Source: Clostridia bacterium (lineage in GTDB: Bacteria; Bacillota; Clostridia; Acetivibrionales; DSM-27016). From it: a stretch of DNA of 64,000 bases. The DNA is taken from NCBI GenBank assembly GCA_026414765.1, contig JAOAIJ010000012.1, forward strand, positions 1 to 64,000, written 5' to 3'. Shown in pieces: positions 26,507-35,691 of this stretch. The position numbers and the translations under genes are program-made. A model generated the notes under the pieces. That model ran no database searches. It was not told the DNA's origin and saw only the letters and a list, made by a program, of their open reading frames with translations. Numbering within the stretch: position 1 is the stretch's first letter; the number at the start of each line of letters is the position of its first letter.

Positions 26507-28975
26507 ATGGCTTTAAAGGTTCTTATAGTGGGTGGAGTAGCGGGGGGAGCAAGTGCGGCAGCCCGCTTGAGGAGAATAAATGAAGATGCAGAGATTATTA
26601 TGTTTGAAAAAGGAGAATACATTTCTTTTGCGAATTGTGGTCTGCCATACTATATAGGTGAGGTGATTTCTGAAAAAGACAAACTGGTTGTGCAGACACC
26701 GGAAAAAATGCGGGAGCGTTTTAGTATAGATGTAAGGGTAAATAGTGAAGTGACTAAGATTGATGCTGAAAAGAAACTGGTTGAAGTATTTGACAGCGTG
26801 GAAAAAAGGACATATACGGAAAACTATGACAAGCTTATTCTTTCTCCAGGTGCAGAGCCAGTCAGGCCAAACCTGCCCGGGGTTGACTGTCCCAGGGTTT
26901 TTACACTCAGGAATATCCCGGACACCTACAGAATAAAGGACTTTGTCGATATGGCTAAGCCTAAACATGCAGTTGTGGTAGGTGCAGGCTTTATAGGCTT
27001 GGAGGTAGCGGAAAACCTTCATATGAGGGGGGTACAAGTTACTGTAGTTGAACTTGCGGATCATGTTATAGGGCCATTGGATTATGAGATGGCTGCCATA
27101 GTACACCAGCACATGAAATCAAAAAATGTAGAGCTTTATTTAAAAGACGCAGTTAAGGCATTCAGACATGCAAATTCATATACTGAGGTTGACCTTGCCA
27201 GTGGAAAGACAATAAAGACAGATATGGTAGTGCTCGGCATAGGTGTTAAACCCGAAACAAGGCTTGCTTCGGATGCCGGGCTTACTGTCGGCAAAACAGG
27301 GGGAATTTTGGTAGACGAATATATGAAGACTTCAGATCCGGATATTTACGCTGTAGGAGATGCCGTTGAGGTGAAGGATTTTGTCAGCGGTGGAGCAGCG
27401 CTTATACCTCTGGCAGGTCCCGCAAACAAACAGGGCAGGATTGCAGCAAACAATATATGCGGCTTTGAAGAAAGATTTAACGGTACACAAGGAACCTCCA
27501 TAGTAAAAGTGTTTGATATAACAGTGGCTATAAGTGGAAACAATGAGAGGATTTTGGCAAAGAACGGGATAGATTATGAAAAATCATTTACTCATTCCGC
27601 ATCACATGCCGGATATTATCCGGGGGCTATCCCAATGTCAATAAAACTGCTGTTTGCAAAGAAGGATGGGAAAATACTCGGCGCACAAATAGTGGGTTAT
27701 GAAGGTGTTGATAAAAGGATAGATATTATTGCTACTGCAATACGTGCCGGAATGACAGTATATGATCTGGAACAATTGGAACTCGCTTACGCTCCTCCAT
27801 ACTCATCGGCAAAAGATCCTGTAAACATTGCGGGTTTTACCGCTTCAAACATATTGAAACACGATTGCAGAGTTTTCCATTGGAACCAGGTTGACAGTAT
27901 AGATAGAAACAATGCTGTATTACTTGATGTAAGAACTCCGATGGAGTATAATCTCGGGACAATCGAAGGCTCCGTAAACGTGCCTCTCGATGAGTTGAGG
28001 CAAAGAATGGATGAGATTCCCCGCGACAAGGACATTTATATTTTCTGTCAGGTAGGATTAAGAGGGTATTTGGCGTATAGAGTGCTTGCACAGAAAGGTT
28101 ATGACAGAATAAACAATTTAAGCGGCGGGTACAAGACATACCATTTGGCAGTACAGAAGCAGTCAAATGAGGACATATACAAGTATGATAAAATTACAAA
28201 GGACGATGAAATAAGACCTGTAGATTGTACCGGGGGGGATTGCAGGGCGGATGCCGACATAAAGGTCGACGCATGCGGATTGCAATGTCCTGGGCCTATA
28301 ATGCAGGTGTTCAGCACTATAAAATCCATGAATTGTGGAGAAATTCTGCAAGTAAGGGCTACAGACCCTGCTTTTCAGGAAGATATAAAAACATGGTGTG
28401 ACAGGACGGGCAACAAGCTCCTGGGTGTTAAATATGAGAATAATGCTTTCTGTGCAATGATAAAGAAGGAGAAACAAGAGACGGTGGCAGCGGCTGGAGT
28501 TAAAAAACATGATAAAACCATACTAGTGTTCAGCAATGACCTGGATAAGGCTATAGCCTCATTTATTATAGCTAATGGTGCAGCAGCGATGGGAAGAGAT
28601 GTAACCATGTTTTTTACATTCTGGGGCTTGAACATTTTGCGTAAATCTGATAATGTTAGGGTGAAAAAGGATTTGTTTGGCAAGATGTTCGGATTTATGA
28701 TGCCCAGGGGGTCAAGGAAACTTTCACTTTCCAAAATGAATATGGGTGGAATCGGTGCCGGAATGATCAGGTTTCTTATGAGAAGAAAGAATGTTTCTTC
28801 GCTTGAGGAGTTGATATACCAGGCTAAAGCTAATGGTGTAAGGTTTATGGCATGTAATATGTCTATGGATATAATGGGTATAAAAAAAGAAGAATTAATG
28901 GATGAAGTGGAAATCGGTGGTGTGGCATCATTCCTTGGAGCTATGGAGGACTCGGATATGGGTTTGTTCATATAG
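26507..28975 (+). CDS. four-module sulfur-transfer flavoprotein: CoA-disulfide reductase, rhodanese, TusA, DsrE
   Basis: 822 residues; GAGGGGG before ATG. Residues 1-445 are a CoA-disulfide/persulfide reductase-type flavoprotein with FAD motif GGVAGGASAA, redox C44 in FANCGLPYYIG and the second nucleotide motif VVGAGFIGLEVAENL. Residues 455-550 are a rhodanese domain with catalytic C514 (FCQVGLRG). Residues 585-655 are a TusA domain with the CPxP Cys C594 (ACGLQCPGPIMQ). Residues 665-822 are a DsrE2-like domain (FSNDLDKAIASFIIANGAA; late Cys in MACNMSMD). Each module can carry or reduce sulfane sulfur, so the chain could move a persulfide within one polypeptide. Related multi-domain fusions are known in Firmicutes. 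Followed by its likely ArsR regulator. Confidence 0.93.
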   Translation: MALKVLIVGGVAGGASAAARLRRINEDAEIIMFEKGEYISFANCGLPYYIGEVISEKDKLVVQTPEKMRERFSIDVRVNSEVTKIDAEKKLVEVFDSVEKRTYTENYDKLILSPGAEPVRPNLPGVDCPRVFTLRNIPDTYRIKDFVDMAKPKHAVVVGAGFIGLEVAENLHMRGVQVTVVELADHVIGPLDYEMAAIVHQHMKSKNVELYLKDAVKAFRHANSYTEVDLASGKTIKTDMVVLGIGVKPETRLASDAGLTVGKTGGILVDEYMKTSDPDIYAVGDAVEVKDFVSGGAALIPLAGPANKQGRIAANNICGFEERFNGTQGTSIVKVFDITVAISGNNERILAKNGIDYEKSFTHSASHAGYYPGAIPMSIKLLFAKKDGKILGAQIVGYEGVDKRIDIIATAIRAGMTVYDLEQLELAYAPPYSSAKDPVNIAGFTASNILKHDCRVFHWNQVDSIDRNNAVLLDVRTPMEYNLGTIEGSVNVPLDELRQRMDEIPRDKDIYIFCQVGLRGYLAYRVLAQKGYDRINNLSGGYKTYHLAVQKQSNEDIYKYDKITKDDEIRPVDCTGGDCRADADIKVDACGLQCPGPIMQVFSTIKSMNCGEILQVRATDPAFQEDIKTWCDRTGNKLLGVKYENNAFCAMIKKEKQETVAAAGVKKHDKTILVFSNDLDKAIASFIIANGAAAMGRDVTMFFTFWGLNILRKSDNVRVKKDLFGKMFGFMMPRGSRKLSLSKMNMGGIGAGMIRFLMRRKNVSSLEELIYQAKANGVRFMACNMSMDIMGIKKEELMDEVEIGGVASFLGAMEDSDMGLFI

Positions 28976-29027
28976 GGGCAAAACCGGCAGCTCTGAGGAT
29001 TACTCATTTATTTGGAGGTTGCATTCA

Positions 29028-29303
29028 GTGGAGAACATTAAAAAATATGAAGAAAAAGCAGAATTACTAAAAGCACTGTCTCATCCTCACAGGCTTTGTA
29101 TTATAAAAGGACTTTTGGAAAGCAAATGTAATGTTACCAAGATACAGGAGTGTTTGGGATTGCCTCAGTCTACCGTATCCCAACACCTGTCCAAGTTGAA
29201 AGCAGCCGGCATAATAGATGGAGAAAGAAACGGCCTCGAGGTATGCTATAGCGTAGTGAGTGATGATGCGGTGAATTTGATCAGAATACTTTTTAATGAA
29301 TAA
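29028..29303 (+). CDS. ArsR/SmtB-family transcriptional regulator
   Basis: 91 residues from GTG at 29028, set by TTTGGAGG nine bases upstream. Winged helix-turn-helix with LLKALSHPHRLCIIKGLL, the recognition region LGLPQSTVSQHLSKLKAAGII and wing EVCYSV. Four cysteines are present, including one in helix 2 (HRLC) and one near the wing. Persulfide sensors of this family (SqrR/BigR) use a Cys pair, so a sulfane-sulfur or thiol signal is plausible given the operon; metal sensing is the alternative. It probably represses its own operon through the dyad at 26321. Confidence 0.9.
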   Translation: MENIKKYEEKAELLKALSHPHRLCIIKGLLESKCNVTKIQECLGLPQSTVSQHLSKLKAAGIIDGERNGLEVCYSVVSDDAVNLIRILFNE

Positions 29304-29305
29304 AG

Positions 29306-29365
29306 AGCAAGAAACAGAAGAAGGCATGTACTAAACCAAGTACATGCCTTCTTCTGTTTCTTGCT
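29306..29365 (+). terminator. 27-bp perfect inverted repeat terminator
   Basis: 29306-29332 and 29339-29365 are exact reverse complements with a six-base loop. It can act on both strands. Confidence 0.85.
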
Positions 29366-29467
29366 TATGTTCCAGTACAGCTTAAGGCCTGTTTATACAA
29401 AACTTGAGCTGTATCATTGCCAGAGAAAAATCGGTATTTCAATAAAATTTCATGAAATGGCTGATAT

Positions 29468-29683
29468 CTATATTTCTATATATTCTTCATAGTTAAGGCC
29501 GTTTGATTTACAAAAGCGAATTGTTGCGCCTACTATTTTCTTTCCGCCTCCTATACCACTGTTGATGAAACGATGTAAGTGAGAAGGGTCAACGTCCAGT
29601 TCACGAGCAAATCTATTATAGTTTCCTGAGAAATATGTTTCCATCAATTCTGCAAGCTTTTGTCTTTTAACTACCACTTTCAT
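29468..29683 (-). CDS. small helix-turn-helix DNA-binding protein
   Basis: 71 residues, one Cro/XRE-like helix-turn-helix (NRFARELDVDPSHLHRFINSG). The ATG at 29683 is very close to its GAGGCGGG; the GTG four codons on gives better spacing. Phage-repressor-like size but no phage genes nearby. It lies 64 bases behind the gene at 29748 on the same strand. Confidence 0.8.
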   Translation of the reverse strand: MKVVVKRQKLAELMETYFSGNYNRFARELDVDPSHLHRFINSGIGGGKKIVGATIRFCKSNGLNYEEYIEI

Positions 29684-29747
29684 CCCGCCTCTCTAAAGAT
29701 CTGATTATGTATTTTGAATAAACGTATTGGTATCGGATTTTATTGAA

Positions 29748-30125
29748 TTAAGCTGTTTTCATCTTGAGGGCTATGCTCTTACCGGGTCTGAACTCTTCGC
29801 AGCATTTGCATTTTATCTTATAATTAGTACCGAAAGTTGACGGTTCCAATATAAGAGATATGTTGCTTTCGAATTTGTGTCCATCATTGCCGTATTGTTC
29901 GAAAACCATGCTTACAAGCCCGTTTTCGATTATTTCATCATTGGTATAACTATTAAGGATTATTCGTGTCTGATTGTTTTCAGAATACTCGCATTCATGA
30001 TTTCTCATCCAGTCAAGAAATGAACGAATCTCATACTCATGGATGGAAAAAACCATAGGATATGCCTTGAGCATGTCCACGTTATTACTTTTGCCTAAAG
30101 CGCCTATTAACCATCTTATAAACAT
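29748..30125 (-). CDS. hypothetical protein
   Basis: 125 residues, soluble, with a C-terminal CKCCEEFRPG cysteine cluster that could bind a metal. AAGGAAGG lies nine bases before the ATG. Probably cotranscribed with the small regulator at 29468. No family recognised. Confidence 0.75.
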   Translation of the reverse strand: MFIRWLIGALGKSNNVDMLKAYPMVFSIHEYEIRSFLDWMRNHECEYSENNQTRIILNSYTNDEIIENGLVSMVFEQYGNDGHKFESNISLILEPSTFGTNYKIKCKCCEEFRPGKSIALKMKTA

Positions 30126-30476
30126 TTCTATCCAACCTTCCTTATAACCGGATTAGCTTTATTATGAACACTTGAGCGACACTTGATTACGCTGCGTAAA
30201 CCATGATATACACCAAAATAAAATACTATCAAAGTTCGTATATGGTACAATAAAAATCAAGATATGTGGTATATCAAAGAGAATTTTCTACATAACTAAA
30301 TGTCTTTGAAAATTTATAGTATAATGATAACGTACATGTTAATATTACCATTTTGTAACAATAGTGTCAATCATAAATTACAAATTAATTAATTTTGTTC
30401 TACAAAATATACAAATTTATCAAAAACTACTATGAAATATTTTCTAAACTTGATATAATATGACGGGGGGGATGAA
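30126..30476. other. AT-rich divergent promoter region
   Basis: Holds the starts of the minus-strand pair and of the XRE regulator. A clear TATAAT at 30454-30459 sits 18 bases before the XRE start, giving a very short leader. No ORF. Confidence 0.45.
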
Positions 30477-31130
30477 ATGACTAGGTTGGGTGAGTTAATA
30501 AAAAGCAAAAGGGAAAGTAGTGGTCTCTCACTTAGGGACTTTTCCGAGAGATGTACATTAAGCCATTCATATATTAAGAACCTCGAGGATGGAGACCCTA
30601 GGACGGGTAAAAACATAATACCTACCATTGATTCCCTTGAAAAGATTGCTCCTGCTTTGGAAATGTCCTTGGAGGAACTGCTAAAAAGAATAGGATATAT
30701 CAGTGACAGTCCGGGTAAGTTTGAACGATCAAACCTTAAGCTCATTAGAGGAAGCAAATCCTTTGAAGAAATATGCAAGGAGATAGCTTCAAAAACTGGA
30801 AGCAAGATAAACTCTTCCATATATGAGGCAATAGAAGGAGGAAAGGATAAAAATCCCTCACTTCTTTTCATAGATACTCTTGCAAAGTATGCAGGGGTTG
30901 ACCGTTCATTCTTCTATAGGGAAAATACTGAAAAAGCATACGAGGAAGCCAAAGAACGCAGCCCATACTATTCCCAAAACGAGAAAAGCTCGTTATCCCA
31001 TATCAAGGATAAGGATCTTCTGAACTTTATTAACAGCCCCGAGAGTGCAGAATACTTGCAGTTGGCTAAAGACCTGTATGAAAGAAAGATAAAAGTCAAG
31101 TTTATAAGAAGTACATTCTTTCAAGAATAA
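30477..31130 (+). CDS. XRE-family regulator with two helix-turn-helix-like regions
   Basis: 217 residues. The first XRE domain (1-70) reads LGELIKSKRESSGLSLRDFS and SHSYIKNLEDG. A second, degenerate one spans about 85-150 (EEICKEIASKTG, FIDTLAKYAGVDRSFFY). The remainder is charged and helical with no effector domain that I recognise. GGGGGGG precedes the ATG; a terminator-like hairpin follows. Duplicated XRE domains of this type occur in clostridial stress or sporulation regulators, but no target can be named. Confidence 0.85.
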   Translation: MTRLGELIKSKRESSGLSLRDFSERCTLSHSYIKNLEDGDPRTGKNIIPTIDSLEKIAPALEMSLEELLKRIGYISDSPGKFERSNLKLIRGSKSFEEICKEIASKTGSKINSSIYEAIEGGKDKNPSLLFIDTLAKYAGVDRSFFYRENTEKAYEEAKERSPYYSQNEKSSLSHIKDKDLLNFINSPESAEYLQLAKDLYERKIKVKFIRSTFFQE

Positions 31131-31148
31131 AAAGATAGTAAAGTTATG

Positions 31149-31186
31149 AACAAGCTGGTGTCATCATATGACAGCAGCTTGTTTTG
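31149..31186 (+). terminator. intrinsic terminator after the XRE gene
   Basis: AACAAGCTGGTGTCAT pairs with ATGACAGCAGCTTGTT (one mismatch), then TTG. Confidence 0.75.
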
Positions 31187-31844
31187 TGCCTTGACATAAT
31201 TGAAATAATAAAAATAATTCTTTAATTGTAAGTGAGCCGGGCAGTGTACCGGAGTTGCAGCAACGATGGCTTTTTACCTGTGAATACCTGCTGAACAGGC
31301 AGTCAACAGACAAAATAGCAGTCATAGTTAATAGCGGCCAGCAGGTTTGCGTCTCCATGCAAGCATAAGATCCGCATTAACAATGCCGCCGGTATTTGGA
31401 CACTGGCAACTATTAACTACGATGAACATCCCGTAAAAAAGTTGTAATAAGAGAAATCATAGGGATGATTAATGTTATAAATTTTGAATCCCGTATTGTT
31501 ATAATACTTAATATTACATTAGGGAGGTCTGAACGTTTTTGCGAATGGTTCGACAGAAAAGAAAGATGGCTTTCCTGCTATGTATGGCCGTTCTTAACTG
31601 CTTCTAAACGCTATTTTGCATCTCCATCTATGAATTCCATTACTAGGTAAATTTAGCTTTGTTCATCTAAAAAACTCTTGAAAATTCAACATAAATAATT
31701 CCTCTTTAAAATATAATCTACTCTTATGCTGTGCCATTTATATAGTGGTACAGCAAGGGATATATAAATTTTAAAATCTTTTCCAGTTACGCAGATTTGC
31801 TTCTTTATGGTACTGTCGGGACTGACGGGGCTACCGTTTGTTTA
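31187..31844. other. gene-poor stretch with probable decayed coding remnants
   Basis: No complete gene. Open frames without starts carry protein-like sequence, e.g. plus strand near 31230-31370 (VPELQQRWLFTCEYLLNRQ) ending at TAA, and 31750-31929 (SYADLLLYGTVGTDGATV) ending at TAG. Such headless frames suggest degraded genes at the left edge of the AT-rich island. I cannot name their origin. Confidence 0.35.
31539..31607 (+). CDS. possible 22-residue signal-peptide-like ORF or truncated gene start
   Basis: TTG start after GGGAGG, reading MVRQKRKMAFLLCMAVLNC then Phe and stop: a basic N-terminus plus hydrophobic core like a signal or lipoprotein leader without a mature part. Probably the head of a gene lost by decay; a functional micropeptide is possible. 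Confidence 0.3.
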   Translation: MRMVRQKRKMAFLLCMAVLNCF

Positions 31845-31873
31845 TTGACAAGCTATCTTATCGGATGTAAAAT
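31845..31873 (+). promoter_or_regulatory. sigma-A-type promoter upstream of the neopullulanase gene
   Basis: TTGACA (31845-31850), 17-base spacer, TAAAAT (31868-31873), 190 bases before the TTG start at 32062. Confidence 0.6.
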
Positions 31874-32061
31874 AAAAGGAGAACATGTAAAATTATCCAA
31901 TATTGGCTATGAATTTACTATAATGTAGTTGCGACACAGTAGTTCAAATAACGGCATTAAAATTATAACTGAGCACGCGAGCTTTGCGAAAGAATTCAAT
32001 TGGATTCACAAAGAAATATGAAAAATTGTTTTTTATGATTATGTAAAGGGAGGAATTATAC

Positions 32062-33810
32062 TTGAACAAGCATGCAGTATACCACAGAGCAAATAGTAAT
32101 TACGCTTTTGCAATTGATGAAAAAACATTGGCCATTAGGCTTAGAACAGCTAGTAAGGATATTGACGAAGTTAAAATGCATTATGGGAAATGTTGGGCAA
32201 ATGTTGATGGCAGATGGGTATGGAGAAAGGAAAAAATAGATTTAAAGATTGAGTACGAAACTGATTTATATACTTATTGGAGAATAGATATTAGTCCAAA
32301 AAATTACACACTAAAATATGGCTTTGAGTTAATAAAAGGCCAAGAGAGGTTAATGTACTTAGAAAGAGGATTTTTTAGTGTGGATGATGTATCTATTGAA
32401 AATGATATAAACAGCTATTTTAATTTTGCGTATATTAACAATGCAGATGTCTTTAGATCGCCCTCCTGGGTAGAAGATACTGTTTGGTACCAGATTTTTG
32501 TAGATAGATTTTGCAATGGAGATAAGAGTAATGATCCTGAAAATGTGCATGAATGGGAAGAAAAAATATTAGGACCTTATGAATTCTACGGTGGAGATTT
32601 GGCGGGAATAATACAAAAGTTGGATCACCTAAAAGATTTGGGAATTACCGGTTTATATTTATCACCTATATTCCAGTCACCTTCAAGCCACAAATATGAT
32701 ACTACGGATTACTTTGAAATTGATCCCCACTATGGAACTAAAGAAGAGTTTAGGACTTTAGTTAAAGAAGCCCATTCAAGAAATATTAAAATTATGTTAG
32801 ATGCTGTTTTCAACCACATTGGTGCAAGTTCTATACAATTTAAGGATGTTATTGAAAAGGGAGAGAATTCAGCATACTATAATTGGTTTTATATTAATAA
32901 ATGGCCTGTAACTGATGACCAAGGTAATCTTATAGGTGAGAATTATAGGAACTTCTGTGCAGAAATGCCTAAATTAAATACCGAAAATGAAGAAGTAATA
33001 CAGCACATGCTTAAAGTATCTAGGTATTGGATTGAAGAATTTGATATTGATGGTTGGAGGTTAGATGCTGCTAATGAGGTTGACCATGAGTTTTGGAGAA
33101 AATTTAGAAACACTGTAAAAGCATGTAAAAAAGATATATATATATTAGCAGAAATATGGTATGATGCTTATAATTGGCTGCAAGGAGATCAATTTGATGC
33201 AACTACCAATTATCCACAAACAAAGCCTATTTTAGAATGGGTAGCCTGCCGAAGTATTAATGCTCTGGATTTTCAGAGAACATATATAGAGGCACTGTTA
33301 AGATATAGCGATAATGTGAATAAAACTATGTTTAACTTATTAGATAGCCACGACACTGCCAGATTATTCACTTTTGCAAAGGAAAATATTAATTTATTAG
33401 AAATTTGCTATGTACTTTTATATACACTACCTGGAACACCTTGTATTTTTTATGGTTCCGAGTACGCAATTGCAGGAGAACATGACCCATACTGCAGAGT
33501 ACCAATGCCTTGGGAAAACGAAAAACCAGAATTTTTTGAAACACTGAAAAAGCTCATAAGCTTAAGAAAAGAATATAAAGCCTTAGGTGGAAAAACCGAA
33601 TTTATTATGGTGAAAGAGGAAGAGATTATTATGAAAAAAGTAAGAGCTGCAGAAGAGATATATTTAATAATCAATCTATCAAATTCAGAGAAGAGCTACG
33701 ATCTTTCGCCTTATTTTAAGGCTACTGAAACGTTTAAGTTGATGGATGGAAAGAGTGTTAATGTAACTAATATCTCTGTAAAATCAGAAGGTTTTGTACT
33801 TTTAAAATAA
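32062..33810 (+). CDS. GH13 neopullulanase/cyclomaltodextrinase-type alpha-glucosidic hydrolase
   Basis: 582 residues from TTG (GGGAGGAA eight bases upstream). No signal peptide, so cytosolic. The N-terminal CBM34-like domain (1-120) is typical of maltogenic amylase, neopullulanase and cyclomaltodextrinase. Catalytic barrel: nucleophile D335 (DGWRLDAANEV), acid/base E364 (ILAEIWYDA), D431 (DSHDTARL). It hydrolyses imported maltodextrins, cyclodextrins or pullulan; the subtype cannot be fixed by eye. The codon use is markedly more AT-rich than for the amylase at 5450, and the gene opens the AT-rich island, suggesting separate ancestry. The next gene starts 87 bases downstream. Confidence 0.92.
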   Translation: MNKHAVYHRANSNYAFAIDEKTLAIRLRTASKDIDEVKMHYGKCWANVDGRWVWRKEKIDLKIEYETDLYTYWRIDISPKNYTLKYGFELIKGQERLMYLERGFFSVDDVSIENDINSYFNFAYINNADVFRSPSWVEDTVWYQIFVDRFCNGDKSNDPENVHEWEEKILGPYEFYGGDLAGIIQKLDHLKDLGITGLYLSPIFQSPSSHKYDTTDYFEIDPHYGTKEEFRTLVKEAHSRNIKIMLDAVFNHIGASSIQFKDVIEKGENSAYYNWFYINKWPVTDDQGNLIGENYRNFCAEMPKLNTENEEVIQHMLKVSRYWIEEFDIDGWRLDAANEVDHEFWRKFRNTVKACKKDIYILAEIWYDAYNWLQGDQFDATTNYPQTKPILEWVACRSINALDFQRTYIEALLRYSDNVNKTMFNLLDSHDTARLFTFAKENINLLEICYVLLYTLPGTPCIFYGSEYAIAGEHDPYCRVPMPWENEKPEFFETLKKLISLRKEYKALGGKTEFIMVKEEEIIMKKVRAAEEIYLIINLSNSEKSYDLSPYFKATETFKLMDGKSVNVTNISVKSEGFVLLK

Positions 33811-33897
33811 TGAGCAGTGTAAAAACACTAAAAAATTCTTGATCTCTTTCATTTTGCTATTAGGTAAGCATAATTAATTAGAAAGGAACAGTGAAAT

Positions 33898-35448
33898 ATG
33901 TATAAAAACATAATTGATTTACATACACAGGAATTAGTTAATAAAATTAGAGATGACATCTATAGCTTCAAATCAAAAGATATTAATAATTTTATTTACT
34001 TTAAAATTGAAAACAAAAGCTTTTTATTGGATTCGTTTCATAGACTTGCTGTAAAAATTCCTCAAGAGATGGAGCTTCTTTTGCCTCAATATTTCAGCCA
34101 TGAAGATACTGACTCATCAGACTTAGATTCAGTGATATGTGAAATTCTAAATAAAACTAATGAAAAAGAACTTCTGTCATTGTGTGAGAATTTTAAGCAT
34201 TCTAGAGATGTTGTTCACAAGAAAATAACCTCGCTAAAAGAAAATCTAAATAATTCTACTTCTTTAGAAGCTAGTGAGACAATTGTTTCGTTTTTAGGCA
34301 AACGTCAATGTAACCTTAGGTGCAGATATTGCTTTGTTGAAAAAGATAAGGAAAACAATATTGATATTCAGGATGGTGATCTATCTGAAGAAATTATTAA
34401 AACTGCATTAGATTTTACATTGGAAAACAGCAAAAACACTCTTTTTATAAGAATCGACTATTCTCTTGGCGGGGAAGTCTTACTAGACTTTGAAAATTTT
34501 AAAAAGATACTTCCAATTTTAAATTCATACAAGAATGATATTGAAGACCAGAAAGACGTAGTAATAGGATTCCTTACAAACGGTACACTTCTTAATGATG
34601 AAATAATTGAATGGTTAAATAAAAACCATAATCAAATTGGATTTAGCTTAGATGGCTGCAAGGAAGTTAATGATAGCATGCGAAAATTTGAGGATGGAAA
34701 AGGTTCATACGATGAAGCCATAGGTAATATTAAAAAAATTATAAATCTTAATTGGAGATTTGCACCCGGAGTTAGTTCGGTTTTAACTGCAAAAAATCCC
34801 GACATTTTAAAAAACTTCCTTGATCTTTGGGATATAGGATTTAGAGTTATTATAACCAAGCCGGTTAGATCTAGTGAAGATAATGATTTTTCTATATCAA
34901 ATAACATGGATAAAATAAAAGCTTCATATACCAACTTTGCAAACTTTTTAATTGAAAACTGTAAAAAAGGTAATTTTGAATACTTAAAGGCAATTTTATA
35001 TCCCATTGATTTCTTCGGCAGGTTCTTAATCAGGATATTTATAAGAGATAAAATATTTATCAAAAGATGTGCAGCTGGCAAAAAAATATTTAGCATTAGA
35101 AATAATGGTGACATTTACCCTTGTGACAGTTTTAATGGCATGGGAATGCATTTGCTTGGCAATATAAACAACAGATCTATCGATGACACAACATTCAGGA
35201 TTCCATTTGTAGATGAAATTGAAAAGTGTTCTAATTGCTGGGCCAGGTACTTATGTGGTGGACCATGTGCATATACCCAAACAATCAACGGTGGAGACAG
35301 AATTATAGAGTCTGAATGTGAACTTACAAAATTTATATTAATGTTATCTTGCTATCTGTGGAGTGAAGTCAAATCAGTTTCCTCAGAAGAAGAACTGAAG
35401 GACTTAAATGATTTTATATCACTTGTAACCCATGCAACTAGTTGGTAA
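33898..35448 (+). CDS. radical SAM/SPASM peptide-maturase-like protein
   Basis: 516 residues. An unusual N-terminal region (1-130) could include a precursor-recognition module. The radical SAM cluster motif is C138-x3-C142-x2-C145 (CNLRCRYC). The SPASM domain is complete: C391-x12-G-x4-C409, then C444-x2-C447-x5-C453-x3-C457 and C474, the canonical seven-Cys pattern that binds two auxiliary iron-sulfur clusters. Relatives install thioether, C-C or other links in peptides, or mature sulfatases. A 26-codon gene follows 35 bases downstream and an MFS exporter next, with no sulfatase in the window, which favours peptide (RiPP) modification. Very AT-rich. Confidence 0.9.
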   Translation: MYKNIIDLHTQELVNKIRDDIYSFKSKDINNFIYFKIENKSFLLDSFHRLAVKIPQEMELLLPQYFSHEDTDSSDLDSVICEILNKTNEKELLSLCENFKHSRDVVHKKITSLKENLNNSTSLEASETIVSFLGKRQCNLRCRYCFVEKDKENNIDIQDGDLSEEIIKTALDFTLENSKNTLFIRIDYSLGGEVLLDFENFKKILPILNSYKNDIEDQKDVVIGFLTNGTLLNDEIIEWLNKNHNQIGFSLDGCKEVNDSMRKFEDGKGSYDEAIGNIKKIINLNWRFAPGVSSVLTAKNPDILKNFLDLWDIGFRVIITKPVRSSEDNDFSISNNMDKIKASYTNFANFLIENCKKGNFEYLKAILYPIDFFGRFLIRIFIRDKIFIKRCAAGKKIFSIRNNGDIYPCDSFNGMGMHLLGNINNRSIDDTTFRIPFVDEIEKCSNCWARYLCGGPCAYTQTINGGDRIIESECELTKFILMLSCYLWSEVKSVSSEEELKDLNDFISLVTHATSW

Positions 35449-35483
35449 TTTCCCTAAATATCATTTGAAAGGATGTGAATAGA

Positions 35484-35564
35484 ATGTCAAATATCGTTAC
35501 ATTTAGTGAATACCTTTGTCTACTAAATGAGGAAGAAGACATATTAGCAATCGCAGTGTGCTAA
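35484..35564 (+). CDS. 26-residue peptide, candidate RiPP precursor
   Basis: ATG preceded by GAAAGGATGTG at correct distance, 35 bases after the SPASM maturase. The product begins MSNIVTFSEYLCLL, has an acidic middle (NEEED) and ends AIAVC, with Cys at 12 and as the last residue (26). Length, acidic leader-like part and terminal Cys fit a substrate of the maturase. A 15-bp hairpin follows, which would favour high expression of the short gene over the transporter. It matches no precursor family that I can recall. Alternatives: a signalling peptide or a chance ORF. Confidence 0.65.
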   Translation: MSNIVTFSEYLCLLNEEEDILAIAVC

Positions 35565-35581
35565 TTATCCGGTAATTGTTG

Positions 35582-35616
35582 TTGAAGAAGCTTGACACAA
35601 AGTCAAGCTTCTTCAA
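35582..35616 (+). terminator. 15-bp perfect hairpin between precursor and exporter
   Basis: TTGAAGAAGCTTGAC (35582-35596) is the reverse complement of 35602-35616, five-base loop. No T run follows, so partial terminator or mRNA-end stabiliser. Confidence 0.7.
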
Positions 35617-35622
35617 AGGTTA

Positions 35623-35651
35623 TTGACAATTTGTCAAAAATGACTTATGTT
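35623..35651 (+). promoter_or_regulatory. promoter with overlapping dyad before the MFS gene
   Basis: TTGACA (35623-35628), 17-base spacer, TATGTT (35646-35651). The -35 box is half of the inverted repeat TTGACA-ATT-TGTCAA (35623-35637), a candidate operator, suggesting the exporter is regulated separately. Confidence 0.55.
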
Positions 35652-35691
35652 ATGTGGCACCATCTAAAATTTCAGTAGAGGAGAGTTTTAT

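Noticed and set aside
26377-26583. 68-codon ORF on the plus strand
   Set aside because: Overlaps the promoter leader and start of the persulfide reductase in another frame, with no ribosome site.
26513-27112. 199-codon ORF on the minus strand
   Set aside because: Lies wholly inside the persulfide reductase gene; antisense shadow with improbable composition.
31164-31358. 64-codon ORF on the minus strand
   Set aside because: Sits in a decayed region, no ribosome site, Cys/Trp-rich shadow composition.
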